Shown: piece by piece, positions 15,832 to 24,335 of the stretch
Position numbering within the stretch: position 1 is the stretch's first letter
Layout of the letters: each line of letters begins with the position of its first letter
DNA from: Chitinophagaceae bacterium IBVUCB2
Lineage (GTDB): Bacteria; Bacteroidota; Bacteroidia; Chitinophagales; Chitinophagaceae
Length of the DNA: 64,000 bases
Assembly (NCBI GenBank): GCA_002127295.1
Contig: NFUV01000001.1
Coordinates: 620,001-684,000 of the forward strand
Reading direction: 5' to 3'
Notes under the pieces: generated by a model
What the model was told of the DNA's origin: nothing
The model's input: the letters and a program-made list of their open reading frames with translations, nothing else
The model's database searches: none
Program-made: the position numbers and the translations under genes

Positions 15832-16254
15832 ATGAGAAATGAGCGGATCCGTATAGTCCTCGTAGATGATCATGAACTGGTGCGCCAGTCATGGAAAATG
15901 TTACTTGAAAACAATCCCCGGCTTGAGGTGGTGGCTGATTTCGAAAATGGCCAGGCTGTTATAGATCAAGTACAAAAAATTTCGCCTGATATTATCCTTG
16001 TTGACATTAATATGTCCCCGGAAAATGGTTTTGTAATTACTGAAAAATTGATGGGACTTATACCTTCCCTTAAAATTATTGGGTTATCTGCCAATAATCA
16101 ACCAAAATATGCTTCCCGGATGATTGAAGTGGGTGCAAGAGGCTATTTAACTAAAACATCTTCGTTGGAAGAAATTAACCAGGGAATTATAGAGGTGTAT
16201 GAGGGCCGTCTCTACATATGTGACGAGATCAAAAAACATATGCCTTCATCTTAA
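15832..16254 (+). CDS. Stand-alone response-regulator receiver protein
   Basis: This 140-aa protein is a REC domain of the LuxR-regulator class. The acidic pocket is VLVDDHELVR, the phosphoacceptor aspartate is in IILVDINMSPENGF, the switch residue is in IIGLSANNQ and the conserved lysine in GYLTKTSSLEE. The family normally carries a C-terminal LuxR HTH, but here the protein ends about 15 residues after the receiver (CDEIKKHMPSS). It could act by protein-protein contact or as a phosphate sink. No kinase gene is adjacent. Truncation of a longer ancestor is possible, but the downstream bases show no HTH frame. Confidence 0.85.
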   Translation: MRNERIRIVLVDDHELVRQSWKMLLENNPRLEVVADFENGQAVIDQVQKISPDIILVDINMSPENGFVITEKLMGLIPSLKIIGLSANNQPKYASRMIEVGARGYLTKTSSLEEINQGIIEVYEGRLYICDEIKKHMPSS

Positions 16255-16321
16255 TAATTGCTAATTTATAATAAAGCCCCTCCTCTTCCACGCTGCTTTT
16301 CGTTGTGTACTCAAAACAAGG

Positions 16322-16329
16322 TAAATTTG
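16322..16329 (+). promoter_or_regulatory. -7 box of valS
   Basis: TAAATTTG matches TAnnTTTG, with a TTG 16 bp upstream. A start near 16336 would give a leader of about 125 nt containing the dispersed element at 16394-16440. Confidence 0.35.
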
Positions 16330-16393
16330 CCGCCCAAACGGGTTCTCATCTACATTGTTTAGCTTTCGTAAAATGCGCAGTTGTATTATACAG

Positions 16394-16440
16394 TACAAGA
16401 GTGCGACGCAAGGAACGATGATAGTAGTACTGTCGTTGGC
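16394..16440 (+). repeat. Dispersed ~47-bp element, copy 1 (valS leader)
   Basis: The copy starts TACAAGAGTGCGACGCAA, identical over 18 bp to the copy at 50283, then shares TGATAGTAG and CGTT-GGC with it. ACAGTAC (16390-16396) and GTACTGT (16427-16433) pair across it. It lies about 20-70 bp upstream of the valS ATG. See the matching finding. Confidence 0.7.
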
Positions 16441-16461
16441 AACATAAATTTATTACCTGCA

Positions 16462-19125
16462 ATGGAATTATCGAAAAACTTTGACCACAACGTAGCTGAA
16501 AAAAAATGGTACCAGCATTGGCTTGATAAAAATTATTTTCATAGTGAGCCGGATAACCGTGAGCCATACACTATTGTAATTCCCCCTCCCAATGTAACAG
16601 GTGTGCTGCACATGGGGCATTGCCTTAATAATACTATCCAGGATATTTTGATTCGCCGGGCAAGAATGCAGGGAAAAAATGCTTGTTGGGTTCCGGGAAC
16701 AGATCATGCATCCATAGCTACTGAAGCAAAAGTGGTTCAGATGCTCAGGGAAAAAGGTATTGCAAAATCATCACTCAGGCGTGAAGATTTTTTGAAGTAT
16801 GCCTGGGAGTGGAAAGAAAAATATGGTGGTATCATTTTGCAGCAGTTGAAAAAACTGGGTTGCAGTTTAGATTGGGAAAGGACATCCTTTACGATGGATG
16901 ATGATTACTATAAAAGTGTAATCAAGGTTTTTATTGACTTACATGAGAAAGGAATTATTTATCGTGGTTTAAGAATGGTAAACTGGGATCCTGTAAGTAA
17001 AACAGCATTAAGTGATGAAGAAGTAATTTTCAAAGACATTGATTCAAAATTATATTTTGTAAAATACCCATTAGTAGATGATAACAGTCAATTTATGACT
17101 GTTGCTACTACCCGACCCGAAACTATTCTGGGTGACGTAGCTATTTGTGTAAATCCAACAGATGAACGTTATGCTTCATGGATTGGTAAAGAAGTTATTG
17201 TTCCCATCATCAACAGGAAAATTCCCATCATTGCAGATGAATATGTAGATGCAGAATTTGGTACCGGTGCATTGAAGATTACTCCGGCACATGACAAGAA
17301 CGATAACGAACTAGGAAGAAAACACAACCTGAAAGCATTAAACACATTAGATGCAGAAGGAAAGTTTACTGCGGAAGAATTGGTTGATGATAACCCATCT
17401 GCATTAGTACTTTCTTATAATGGTGTTGACCGGTTTGAGTTGAGAAAAAAGATAGTTACAGATATTGAAGCATTAGGGCTGGTAGCAAAAATCGAGGATT
17501 ATAAAGGGCAGGTTGGTACGAGTGAAAGAACGGGAGCTATTATAGAATCCCGATTGAGTTTGCAATGGTTTATGAATATGAAAGAGTTTCTGAAAAGAAA
17601 TCCTGAAACATTAACTGCGGTGATGAATGATGAAATTACTTTTCATCCCGAAAAGACAAAGAATACATACAGTCATTGGTTGAATAATATTAAGGACTGG
17701 TGCATTAGCCGCCAGCTTTGGTGGGGGCAGCAGATACCGGCGTGGTACACACCTGATGGAGATTTTGTTGTTGCTGCTACAAGAGAGGAAGCTTTTGAAA
17801 AATTCAAAACTCAAAATTCAAAATTCAAAATTGAAGACCTTATACAAGATGAGGATTGCCTCGATACATGGTTCTCAAGTTGGCTTTGGCCGATGGAAGT
17901 ATTTAAAGGCATTAGTAATCCGGGAAATAAAGATGCTGAATATTATTACCCTGGTACTACATTAGTAACAGGACAGGATATTATTTTCTTCTGGGTGGCG
18001 AGAATGATAATGGCGGGTTTCGAATACAAAAAAGAAATACCATTCAAAGATGTGTACTTCACCGGAATGGTGCGGGATAAACAGGGAAGAAAAATGAGTA
18101 AGCAATTGGGCAACTCTCCTGACCTGCTTGAAATGATTGAAAAAGATGGTGCCGATGCTGTTCGGTTTGGTGTTATGTTTTCATCGCCGGCAGGAAATGA
18201 TTTGATGTGGGATAAGTCTGGTAATGAGCAAGGCAAATTTTTCATTAATAAAATGTGGAACGCATTGAAATTGGTGAAGATGTGGGAAGGGCGACAGTCT
18301 GAAAGTCAAAACGACGGAAAGATCGAAAACAGCTTCGCAACGGATTGGTTTGAGAATCGTTTAGCACAGGTACGAGTAGAATTAGATGAGCAGTTTAAAG
18401 ATTTCCGGTTGAGCGAATCATTGAAAACAATTTATTCATTGATATGGGATGATTTCTGCAGCTGGTATTTAGAATGGGTAAAACCAGGATTTGAGCAACC
18501 GATAGATAAAGCAGTGTATGAAAAAACAGTTGGTTTCTTTGAAGAACTGATGCAGTTACTACACCCATTTATGCCATTTATTACAGAAGATATTTATCAC
18601 CAGTTGAAAGAAAGAAATGATGATTTGACGGTGAAACAATATAAATCACTGAAATCTGTTGATGCTGCCATTATTGCTAATGCTGGCTTATTAAAAGAAG
18701 TTATTACTGCTATCCGTGATGCAAGAGTTAAAAACCAGTTGAAGCCAAAAGATACTATCAAGCTTCATGTACTTACAGATAGTAACGAAACATATAAGTC
18801 AATAGAAAGTATTTTATTAAAGCAGGTAAATGCCGAATCATGTTCTTATACAGGGGCTTCTGTTGCAAACAGCATAACCGTAGTTGTACAAAAAGATAAA
18901 TTCTTTATTGAAACAACCACTGTTTTAGATACCTCTTCGCAAAAAGAACAATTACAAAAAGACCTTGATTACCTGAAAGGCTTTTTGGTTTCCGTAGAAA
19001 AGAAATTAGGTAACGAACGATTCGTTCAAAATGCAAAACCTGAAGTAATAGAAATTGAGCGGAAGAAAAAAGCAGATGCCGAAGAAAAGATAAAAGTGAT
19101 AGAAGAAAGCCTCGCTACACTATAA
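16462..19125 (+). CDS. valS: Valyl-tRNA synthetase
   Basis: The protein is 887 aa from the ATG at 16462. The frame stays open upstream, but those codons run through the dispersed element and are not conserved protein. Class I signatures are VLHMGHCLNN (HIGH) and GRKMSKQLGNSPD (KMSKS). The editing domain has VATTRPETILGDVA and the anticodon region has FCSWYLEWVKPGF. A C-terminal coiled coil (about 820-887, QKEQLQKDLDYLKGF) is the ValS arm. The enzyme charges tRNA-Val in the cytosol. A heptamer tandem repeat (17799-17833) encodes a KFKTQNSKFKIE insertion between the catalytic and editing-proximal parts. A strong hairpin follows the stop. Confidence 0.97.
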   Translation: MELSKNFDHNVAEKKWYQHWLDKNYFHSEPDNREPYTIVIPPPNVTGVLHMGHCLNNTIQDILIRRARMQGKNACWVPGTDHASIATEAKVVQMLREKGIAKSSLRREDFLKYAWEWKEKYGGIILQQLKKLGCSLDWERTSFTMDDDYYKSVIKVFIDLHEKGIIYRGLRMVNWDPVSKTALSDEEVIFKDIDSKLYFVKYPLVDDNSQFMTVATTRPETILGDVAICVNPTDERYASWIGKEVIVPIINRKIPIIADEYVDAEFGTGALKITPAHDKNDNELGRKHNLKALNTLDAEGKFTAEELVDDNPSALVLSYNGVDRFELRKKIVTDIEALGLVAKIEDYKGQVGTSERTGAIIESRLSLQWFMNMKEFLKRNPETLTAVMNDEITFHPEKTKNTYSHWLNNIKDWCISRQLWWGQQIPAWYTPDGDFVVAATREEAFEKFKTQNSKFKIEDLIQDEDCLDTWFSSWLWPMEVFKGISNPGNKDAEYYYPGTTLVTGQDIIFFWVARMIMAGFEYKKEIPFKDVYFTGMVRDKQGRKMSKQLGNSPDLLEMIEKDGADAVRFGVMFSSPAGNDLMWDKSGNEQGKFFINKMWNALKLVKMWEGRQSESQNDGKIENSFATDWFENRLAQVRVELDEQFKDFRLSESLKTIYSLIWDDFCSWYLEWVKPGFEQPIDKAVYEKTVGFFEELMQLLHPFMPFITEDIYHQLKERNDDLTVKQYKSLKSVDAAIIANAGLLKEVITAIRDARVKNQLKPKDTIKLHVLTDSNETYKSIESILLKQVNAESCSYTGASVANSITVVVQKDKFFIETTTVLDTSSQKEQLQKDLDYLKGFLVSVEKKLGNERFVQNAKPEVIEIERKKKADAEEKIKVIEESLATL
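17799..17833 (+). repeat. (AAAATTC)5 tandem repeat inside valS
   Basis: Five 7-bp units (AAAATTC, AAAACTC, AAAATTC, AAAATTC, AAAATTG) lie in the coding sequence before QDEDCLDTWFSS. Gain or loss of one or two units would shift the frame. Confidence 0.85.
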
Positions 19126-19175
19126 GCGGTTGTTGCAAGCATCGGGAGTATTCAAGAAATTAAAATGTCAAAGGA

Positions 19176-19202
19176 ACCCAACCCTCCAATGGAGGGTTGG
19201 GT
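19176..19202. terminator. Hairpin between convergent valS and the 944-aa gene
   Basis: A perfect 12-bp stem, ACCCAACCCTCC / GGAGGGTTGGGT, encloses 3 nt. It lies 50 bp after the valS stop and 6 bp beyond the opposing gene's stop. No strong T-run follows on either strand, so it may also be a palindromic repeat. Confidence 0.55.
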
Positions 19203-19207
19203 AGTAC

Positions 19208-22042
19208 TTATCTCGGTATAATATTCACTGGTACAATAAACTCAAATATACTTGTGCCTTTTTGGTTTCCGTTTAAGGGATCTCTATCCTGTAAAATGCT
19301 AATGCGGAAACCAAAGGTTAAGGGATATTGATTCCACCATTTGGTATCAACAAAAAATTCCCCGCCGATGCTCCGGAAATCAAGTTTATTTTTTTTATTG
19401 TTTGAATATAATCGTTGAAAATCATAAAATAGGTTAGCACGGAAACGTTGCAGGTACAAAATATTTCCAAAGCCCCAATCCGGGTATAATAATGGCAAAT
19501 GGTAATTAACAGACAGCCCCAGCATTCTCGACCCCGCATTGGTTCGATAAAAATCATTAAAGCCTCTTGCATTGGGGAAGCGACTGCTGAATAATGCAAG
19601 GCTGGTATCCCGCTGCTGGAACGCACCTGTTACAATTATATTATGCGTAGATAAAACTCCGGGCACATATACAGAAGCGGTTCCAATAAATTGATACCCT
19701 TCATAATAACTAATAGCATGACGATGGTTGGCTGAAACAGAATAGGCGAGCCGGGGATAAATATGTTGAACGGCCCGTTGCACTTGTTGGGTATAGGAAA
19801 AAAGATGCAACAAATAACTGAATGAAGTTGTGCCCAGTGAATCCTTATAAAAGTCTTTATTGAATTCATTTCGCAATACATAAAAACTCCCTGCATTAAA
19901 ACTTCTGAAAGTTTGCCCTTTTGTTTTGGTTAGCGGAACCGTCAATCCGATACGGGTATCGAGTTGGTTCCATTGGCGAATTTTATTGCCGATCTGTGTT
20001 TCCCGGTTAAGAGTCATTTCAGTTCCAACATTCAAAAAGGGAAACCATCCACCATAAACGGCATTCAGCCCCACGCTGCTTAATCTTTCGTTTTGATTAT
20101 ATGAATAGAACAATTCAGTTTCAAAAGTATTGAGTACATTTTGTCCATACAATGAGTAAGTAAATATTGGATCAGAATAATAGGGCCGCCAACTGTGGAA
20201 ATTGAACAATCCCGTTCCTTTACTATAATTACTTACCTGGAAATTTCGTTGCGGTAAATTCGCCGGTAACAACTCACTGCTTTTCCCGGATTGAAATACC
20301 GGAAACTTCTCTGTCAATTGTTCGGTAGCTGCACTGCTTACCTCATTCCAAACAATATCTTTTTCATTTATTTGCTTTAACTGGTAACCTTCTGCTGTAA
20401 ATACGGACCAAGCCACTTTTCCATTTCCTGCATTCACAAAATAATTACCCAATGGTCCATTACTGATCTTATATATTTTTTTATCGCTCAATCTTAAAGC
20501 AAATACATCATCATTACCACCATAGCTTGCAGTAAAGTAAACAACTCCATTACTTACACTGGGATAACCGACTACATTAAAGGAAGGATTGGTAAGTCGA
20601 ACCGTATTGCCTGTTCCAATCTCTGCAGTAGCTAAAGCTGTAGAACCATCTCTTAGCCGCACAGCTGTTACAAGATTATTGTCATCAATAAATTTGGGGT
20701 CGGTAAATAAATTAATTTCTGCCGAATGAATGGATTGTAACACCTGCCCGTTGGATGCATCTAAAATATGAAGCTCACTTTTACCATTTGCACTTACCTG
20801 CACCGCTGCTACTTTTGAACCATCTGCAGAAATATCCGGTGTAAAATATTTGGATTTCTTTGTTAGTGTTTTTTGCTGACCCGTGGATATATCCAGCATT
20901 TTAATTACACTATAATCTCTCCAACTCCACCGGGCATCATTCTCATAGGCAGCATATACAATCATTCCATTCCGGTAAGAAAATTGTTCATCGTTAGAAA
21001 CATCTCTCACTTTCAACTTATGTTCGCCGGTTTTGTCTTTCAAATAAAACGCAGGACGATGCCGATAACTTGTTTTTAAATAAATCAAGGAGTCTTCCCC
21101 GGCGTTATAAGGAAAATAATAGTTAGTGACATAGTTTTTCTTAACGGGAAAAACATACTCATCTCTTGAAACAGAAACCCGTTCTGTTTTTTTCTCATAG
21201 AAATCAAAAGCTTGTTCCCTGAAGGTTTTATAATCAATACCTGCATGTGTTTTTATAGCAACCTGAAAAGGGTATAGTAGTCCTTTGTAGGCACTGGCGT
21301 CTTTCGTTACTTGAGTCCAAAAATCAGCTCCATATTTTTCCCGGCCGTAATTAACCAATAAATAACCGAGTTTATAGTGATCGGGTACATAATCTTTCAG
21401 GGAGCCGTTCCGCAATTTCATCCAGGAATATTTCTTGCCTGCCTGCCAAATAGAAGGATAAGCATTAAGAAATAATGGCAATCTTCCCCTACCCTGTTTA
21501 CTCATCACTGTTTCATTATACACTGCATCACCTTCATAAAACCAATCGGGAATTGCTGCATTGATAGCCAATGCATACCCATCTTCACCAAAAAGCACTT
21601 TCATCGCCTTGCTCAGTCCATTATTAAAATTATTAAACTGCTGAACATGGCGGTATTCATGCAGAGCTAACTGGTCGCCCCACGATACAGTTCCCTGGTC
21701 AAAATTATTTAGAGCTGGTGTCAGGTAAAATTCACTTCGATATGGGCCTAACCCAACATATCCGTTGGCAACCGTAGTTTGATGTTGCAATACGATATTA
21801 ATTTTTTTTAATTGATCTCCTAATGATGTAGATCCGGAACCCGGCATTGATTTGGAAGCCAGATAATGAACTATTGATGCTATCCTATTAGCCTGGCTGT
21901 CTAATCCTGCAGGAAAAATAATCCTTGCTGAGTCGGTATTGATCTGTTTCCATTTTTGAGCAGGTGGCGTTCCTCCAAATTGTTGTGCCTTAATACTGCT
22001 ACTAATAACCAGTAAAGAACCCAATATAAAAAGCTTTCGCAT
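19208..22042 (-). CDS. Exported HExxH metallopeptidase-like / WD40-like propeller / beta-barrel protein
   Basis: This 944-aa protein has a signal peptide (MRKLFILGSLLVISSSIKA). The N-terminal domain carries a zinc motif, LALHEYRHVQQF (H128-E-Y-R-H132), and a downstream WFYEGDAVYNE (glutamate near 170), as in gluzincin peptidases. The middle (about 290-590) has PD40/TolB-like repeats such as YFTPDISADGSKVAAVQ. The C-terminal third alternates aromatic beta-strands and ends in FEFIVPVNIIPR, as expected of an outer-membrane barrel related to surface-antigen proteins. The product may be an outer-membrane peptidase or a receptor with a degenerate peptidase head. Such proteins are known in Bacteroidota but are poorly characterised. 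Confidence 0.8.
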   Translation of the reverse strand: MRKLFILGSLLVISSSIKAQQFGGTPPAQKWKQINTDSARIIFPAGLDSQANRIASIVHYLASKSMPGSGSTSLGDQLKKINIVLQHQTTVANGYVGLGPYRSEFYLTPALNNFDQGTVSWGDQLALHEYRHVQQFNNFNNGLSKAMKVLFGEDGYALAINAAIPDWFYEGDAVYNETVMSKQGRGRLPLFLNAYPSIWQAGKKYSWMKLRNGSLKDYVPDHYKLGYLLVNYGREKYGADFWTQVTKDASAYKGLLYPFQVAIKTHAGIDYKTFREQAFDFYEKKTERVSVSRDEYVFPVKKNYVTNYYFPYNAGEDSLIYLKTSYRHRPAFYLKDKTGEHKLKVRDVSNDEQFSYRNGMIVYAAYENDARWSWRDYSVIKMLDISTGQQKTLTKKSKYFTPDISADGSKVAAVQVSANGKSELHILDASNGQVLQSIHSAEINLFTDPKFIDDNNLVTAVRLRDGSTALATAEIGTGNTVRLTNPSFNVVGYPSVSNGVVYFTASYGGNDDVFALRLSDKKIYKISNGPLGNYFVNAGNGKVAWSVFTAEGYQLKQINEKDIVWNEVSSAATEQLTEKFPVFQSGKSSELLPANLPQRNFQVSNYSKGTGLFNFHSWRPYYSDPIFTYSLYGQNVLNTFETELFYSYNQNERLSSVGLNAVYGGWFPFLNVGTEMTLNRETQIGNKIRQWNQLDTRIGLTVPLTKTKGQTFRSFNAGSFYVLRNEFNKDFYKDSLGTTSFSYLLHLFSYTQQVQRAVQHIYPRLAYSVSANHRHAISYYEGYQFIGTASVYVPGVLSTHNIIVTGAFQQRDTSLALFSSRFPNARGFNDFYRTNAGSRMLGLSVNYHLPLLYPDWGFGNILYLQRFRANLFYDFQRLYSNNKKNKLDFRSIGGEFFVDTKWWNQYPLTFGFRISILQDRDPLNGNQKGTSIFEFIVPVNIIPR

Positions 22043-22121
22043 GGGGGGGAGTTATTTTGATGGAAGTTACGCAGGAATAGCAAATAATAGATTGGAGTGC
22101 AGCCTCTTTTGCAATAACTAT

Positions 22122-22129
22122 TAACTTTG
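22122..22129 (+). promoter_or_regulatory. -7 box of the GAF/fRMsr gene
   Basis: TAACTTTG matches TAnnTTTG and ends 4 bp before the ATG, implying an almost leaderless transcript. No clear -33 element was found. Confidence 0.4.
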
Positions 22130-22133
22130 CCGC

Positions 22134-22607
22134 ATGGCAGAAGACTTACAAATTATTACCGGTAATAAAGCCGATCAGTATCATTCATTAATTCCTCAAA
22201 TAAAAGGTTTACTGGAAGGAGAGCCTGACTTAATTGCAAATTTGGCAAATGTGGTAGCGGCATTAAAAGAGCAGTTTGGATGGTTTTGGGTAGGCTTCTA
22301 TTTAGTAAAAAGTGAAGAGTTGGTTTTAGCGCCTTTCCAGGGACCTGTAGCCTGCACCCGTATTAAAAAAGGAAGAGGTGTTTGTGGTAGTAGTTGGGCT
22401 GAAGCTAAAACAATCATAGTCCCCGATGTAGAAAAATTTCCGGGTCATATCGCCTGCAGTAGTTTTTCAAAATCAGAAATTGTAGTTCCTGTTATCAGGA
22501 ATAACCAGGTAGTTGCCGTATTGGATGTTGATAGCGATGAGTACGACCAGTTTGACAGCACCGACCAACAATACCTGGAAGAAATTGTGAACCTGATTGC
22601 ATTTTAG
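22134..22607 (+). CDS. msrC: Free methionine-(R)-sulfoxide reductase (GAF domain)
   Basis: This 157-aa protein is a single GAF domain of the fRMsr/YebR type. FGWFWVGFYL forms the core strand. The redox cysteines lie in VACTRIKKGRGVCGSSW and FPGHIACSSFSKSEIVVPV, and DVDSDEYDQFDSTDQQYLE closes the fold. The enzyme reduces free methionine-R-sulfoxide with thioredoxin in the cytosol. The acylphosphatase gene begins 1 bp after the stop codon, so the two are co-transcribed. The presence of all three expected cysteines separates it from sensory GAF domains. Confidence 0.92.
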   Translation: MAEDLQIITGNKADQYHSLIPQIKGLLEGEPDLIANLANVVAALKEQFGWFWVGFYLVKSEELVLAPFQGPVACTRIKKGRGVCGSSWAEAKTIIVPDVEKFPGHIACSSFSKSEIVVPVIRNNQVVAVLDVDSDEYDQFDSTDQQYLEEIVNLIAF

Positions 22608-22608
22608 T

Positions 22609-22887
22609 ATGCAACAAACCGTTTCCATAATTATATCCGGAAAAGTCCAGGGTGTTTTTTTTCGCCAAAGCACTAAAGAAAAAGCACTTGAGTTGGGACT
22701 GACCGGTAAAGTAAGTAACTTGCCAGATGGAACAGTACATATTGTTGCTACAGGTTCTCCCGACGCTTTAGAGCTATTATCTGCCTGGTGCCAGCAAGGT
22801 CCACCAAAAGCGAATGTGTTCTCAGTTACTATTGAAAAGCTCCCTTTGCAGGTTTTTGAAAAATTCATGATTGATCGTTTTAAATAA
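22609..22887 (+). CDS. acyP: Acylphosphatase
   Basis: The protein is 92 aa from the ATG at 22609, which follows the previous stop by 1 bp. An upstream ATG at 22597 would overlap the fRMsr gene. The signature VSIIISGKVQGVFFRQSTKEKA contains the catalytic arginine of GxVQGVxFR. The motif GKVSNLPDGTVHIVATG supplies the asparagine (GxVxNxxDGxV). The enzyme hydrolyses the carboxyl-phosphate bond of acylphosphates. Pairing with a Met-sulfoxide reductase suggests a small housekeeping operon, with no obvious pathway link. Confidence 0.95.
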   Translation: MQQTVSIIISGKVQGVFFRQSTKEKALELGLTGKVSNLPDGTVHIVATGSPDALELLSAWCQQGPPKANVFSVTIEKLPLQVFEKFMIDRFK

Positions 22888-22901
22888 ATCTCTCCCCGTT
22901 T

Positions 22902-23276
22902 TTAATGTGTAGCATGGAGGTAAGCAATTACCAACAGTGCCAAATGACATAATATCAGCAGCACCTTAGTCAGCAGCCAGAATTTAGCATGGTGCTTTTT
23001 TATTTTCTTTACCCGCTCTTTATGAAAACGGTGGATATGAGCCGTTTCATCCATAGTAGGTGTATGCGATTTTCCAGCAGTTCCGTGAGGTTTTTTATCC
23101 TGGTGAATCGGCGCCGCTTTCATCGGGGTTTCTGTGCTGCTTTTAAGAGGTTTATCAGCCCCATTATTTTCGCTTATTGTAGCGGCAAAAGCAGTATTCT
23201 TTTTTGCCATTATGCTTACAGGTCTTGCTAAAAAGAAGGCCAGGAATGTGGCGGTTAAGATGAAATATCGTGTCAT
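22902..23276 (-). CDS. Small membrane protein of unknown function
   Basis: The protein is 124 aa from the ATG at 23276; the longer frame to 23384 lacks protein-like sequence upstream. An N-terminal signal or TM segment (MTRYFILTATFLAFFLA) precedes a hydrophilic middle rich in Lys, His, Thr and Pro (about 25-90). A strongly basic stretch (KERVKKIKKHHAKFW) and a C-terminal TM helix (LLTKVLLILCHLALLVIAYL) follow. The His-rich tail might bind metal, but nothing proves it. No family is recognised. It is convergent with acyP. Confidence 0.6.
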   Translation of the reverse strand: MTRYFILTATFLAFFLARPVSIMAKKNTAFAATISENNGADKPLKSSTETPMKAAPIHQDKKPHGTAGKSHTPTMDETAHIHRFHKERVKKIKKHHAKFWLLTKVLLILCHLALLVIAYLHATH

Positions 23277-23561
23277 AATAAATTGTTTTATGACCCAAAT
23301 TTTCATCAACTCATAGCCCGATAACAAGGTAGGAACTGCGTAAAATTGAAGTGCCGTAGTTGAACTGGTAAAAGCTCTTAACAACTGCGTATGAACGCCT
23401 TATTACCGGCGATGCGTACAACTACGTATTCTACAGGAGTATCTACGCAATCTTGTAAAAGGGACTTTGAAAGTTCGGTATAGCAGTTTACTTTAGAGAT
23501 AGAATTAATCCTGCCTGTTTAAGACTCCCTGCCCCCATTTTTAACCGCCAAATTAATTGTT

Positions 23562-24251
23562 ATGAAAAAAGTAGAGTTATTCGTTAGGGAAAAAACTTCA
23601 GGGCTAACATTAGCCTCTATATTTCTTGTTTTTGTATTCCTTATTCAGTCCTGTAATGGTAATGCTGATAAATCGAAAGAGGATGATCAAAATAAAGAGA
23701 AAATGGAGGCCACAACTTCCGAGGTAAGTGAGAAAGTTGCTCCCGAGGATGCAACAATTGATTTAAACAGTTTGGTTTTATCAGCCGACACCCTCAAGAT
23801 GATTTTCAATAAGAACAACAATATTAAAGAGCTCATCTTTCAATTTGAATACCGGGGTGCAGATGGATGGGGCTTGTCTGTCTCCGGTACAGACAAAAAA
23901 GGAGCTACTATCACAGGCCCAATTTCATTAAAAATCATTCCCGGCACAGCAACACCAATAGCACCTGGTTCCGTAATTACTAACCAATCATTAAGGAGAG
24001 GTGATATAAAAAGATTTTTAAATTTAACTGGTAGTATAGGAAGGGATAAAATTATTGAGGACAGTAATTTTGTTTCCATCCGGATCACCCCATCTCCTGT
24101 TTTGGGAGAAAACAATGCCGTTTTCTTTATCCTAACAAAAATGCCTTCCGCTCCTGTTGCACCTTATAAAATGAGTGCTGCAGGACAAGTAATTACTAAC
24201 CCATGTCCTCCTGCTAAACCTTGTGAGAACGATTGCGATACACCATCATAA
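23562..24251 (+). CDS. Lipoprotein with NPCPPAKP tail
   Basis: This 229-aa protein has a long N-terminal leader, a hydrophobic stretch (LTLASIFLVFVFLIQ) and a lipobox with cysteine 31 (IQSC). A charged, probably disordered segment follows (NADKSKEDDQNKEKMEA), then a beta-rich domain (about 65-210). The C-terminus reads VITNPCPPAKPCENDCDTPS. The same NPCPPAKP motif ends the next protein, so the two are probably relatives or partners. An inverted repeat (24288-24321) lies between them. Downstream are a multi-TM protein, a kinase and a regulator on the same strand, so this may belong to a signalling locus. No family is recognised. Confidence 0.75.
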   Translation: MKKVELFVREKTSGLTLASIFLVFVFLIQSCNGNADKSKEDDQNKEKMEATTSEVSEKVAPEDATIDLNSLVLSADTLKMIFNKNNNIKELIFQFEYRGADGWGLSVSGTDKKGATITGPISLKIIPGTATPIAPGSVITNQSLRRGDIKRFLNLTGSIGRDKIIEDSNFVSIRITPSPVLGENNAVFFILTKMPSAPVAPYKMSAAGQVITNPCPPAKPCENDCDTPS

Positions 24252-24287
24252 TAGAATAAAAGATGTGTTAACTATTCATTATTAATA

Positions 24288-24321
24288 TAACTAGTCAGTA
24301 ACAACCATTACTGACTAGTTA
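24288..24321 (+). terminator. Perfect 14-bp inverted repeat between two NPCPPAKP genes
   Basis: TAACTAGTCAGTAA and TTACTGACTAGTTA enclose 6 nt (CAACCA). With only a weak T-stretch after it, this could be an attenuator lowering downstream expression, or a protein-binding palindrome, 14 bp ahead of the next ATG. Confidence 0.5.
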
Positions 24322-24335
24322 TTAAATTACAAAAA

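Noticed and set aside
16381-16461. N-terminal extension of valS from a TTG
   Set aside because: Those codons run through the dispersed element, and ValS homology starts at MELSKNFDHNVAEKKW.
17799-17833. CRISPR-like repeat
   Set aside because: Units are 7 bp, contiguous, without spacers, and inside an essential gene. No CRISPR array or cas gene was seen anywhere in the window.
19318-19896. Minus-strand frames within the 944-aa gene
   Set aside because: They are out-of-frame shadows of the beta-barrel part with no family pattern.
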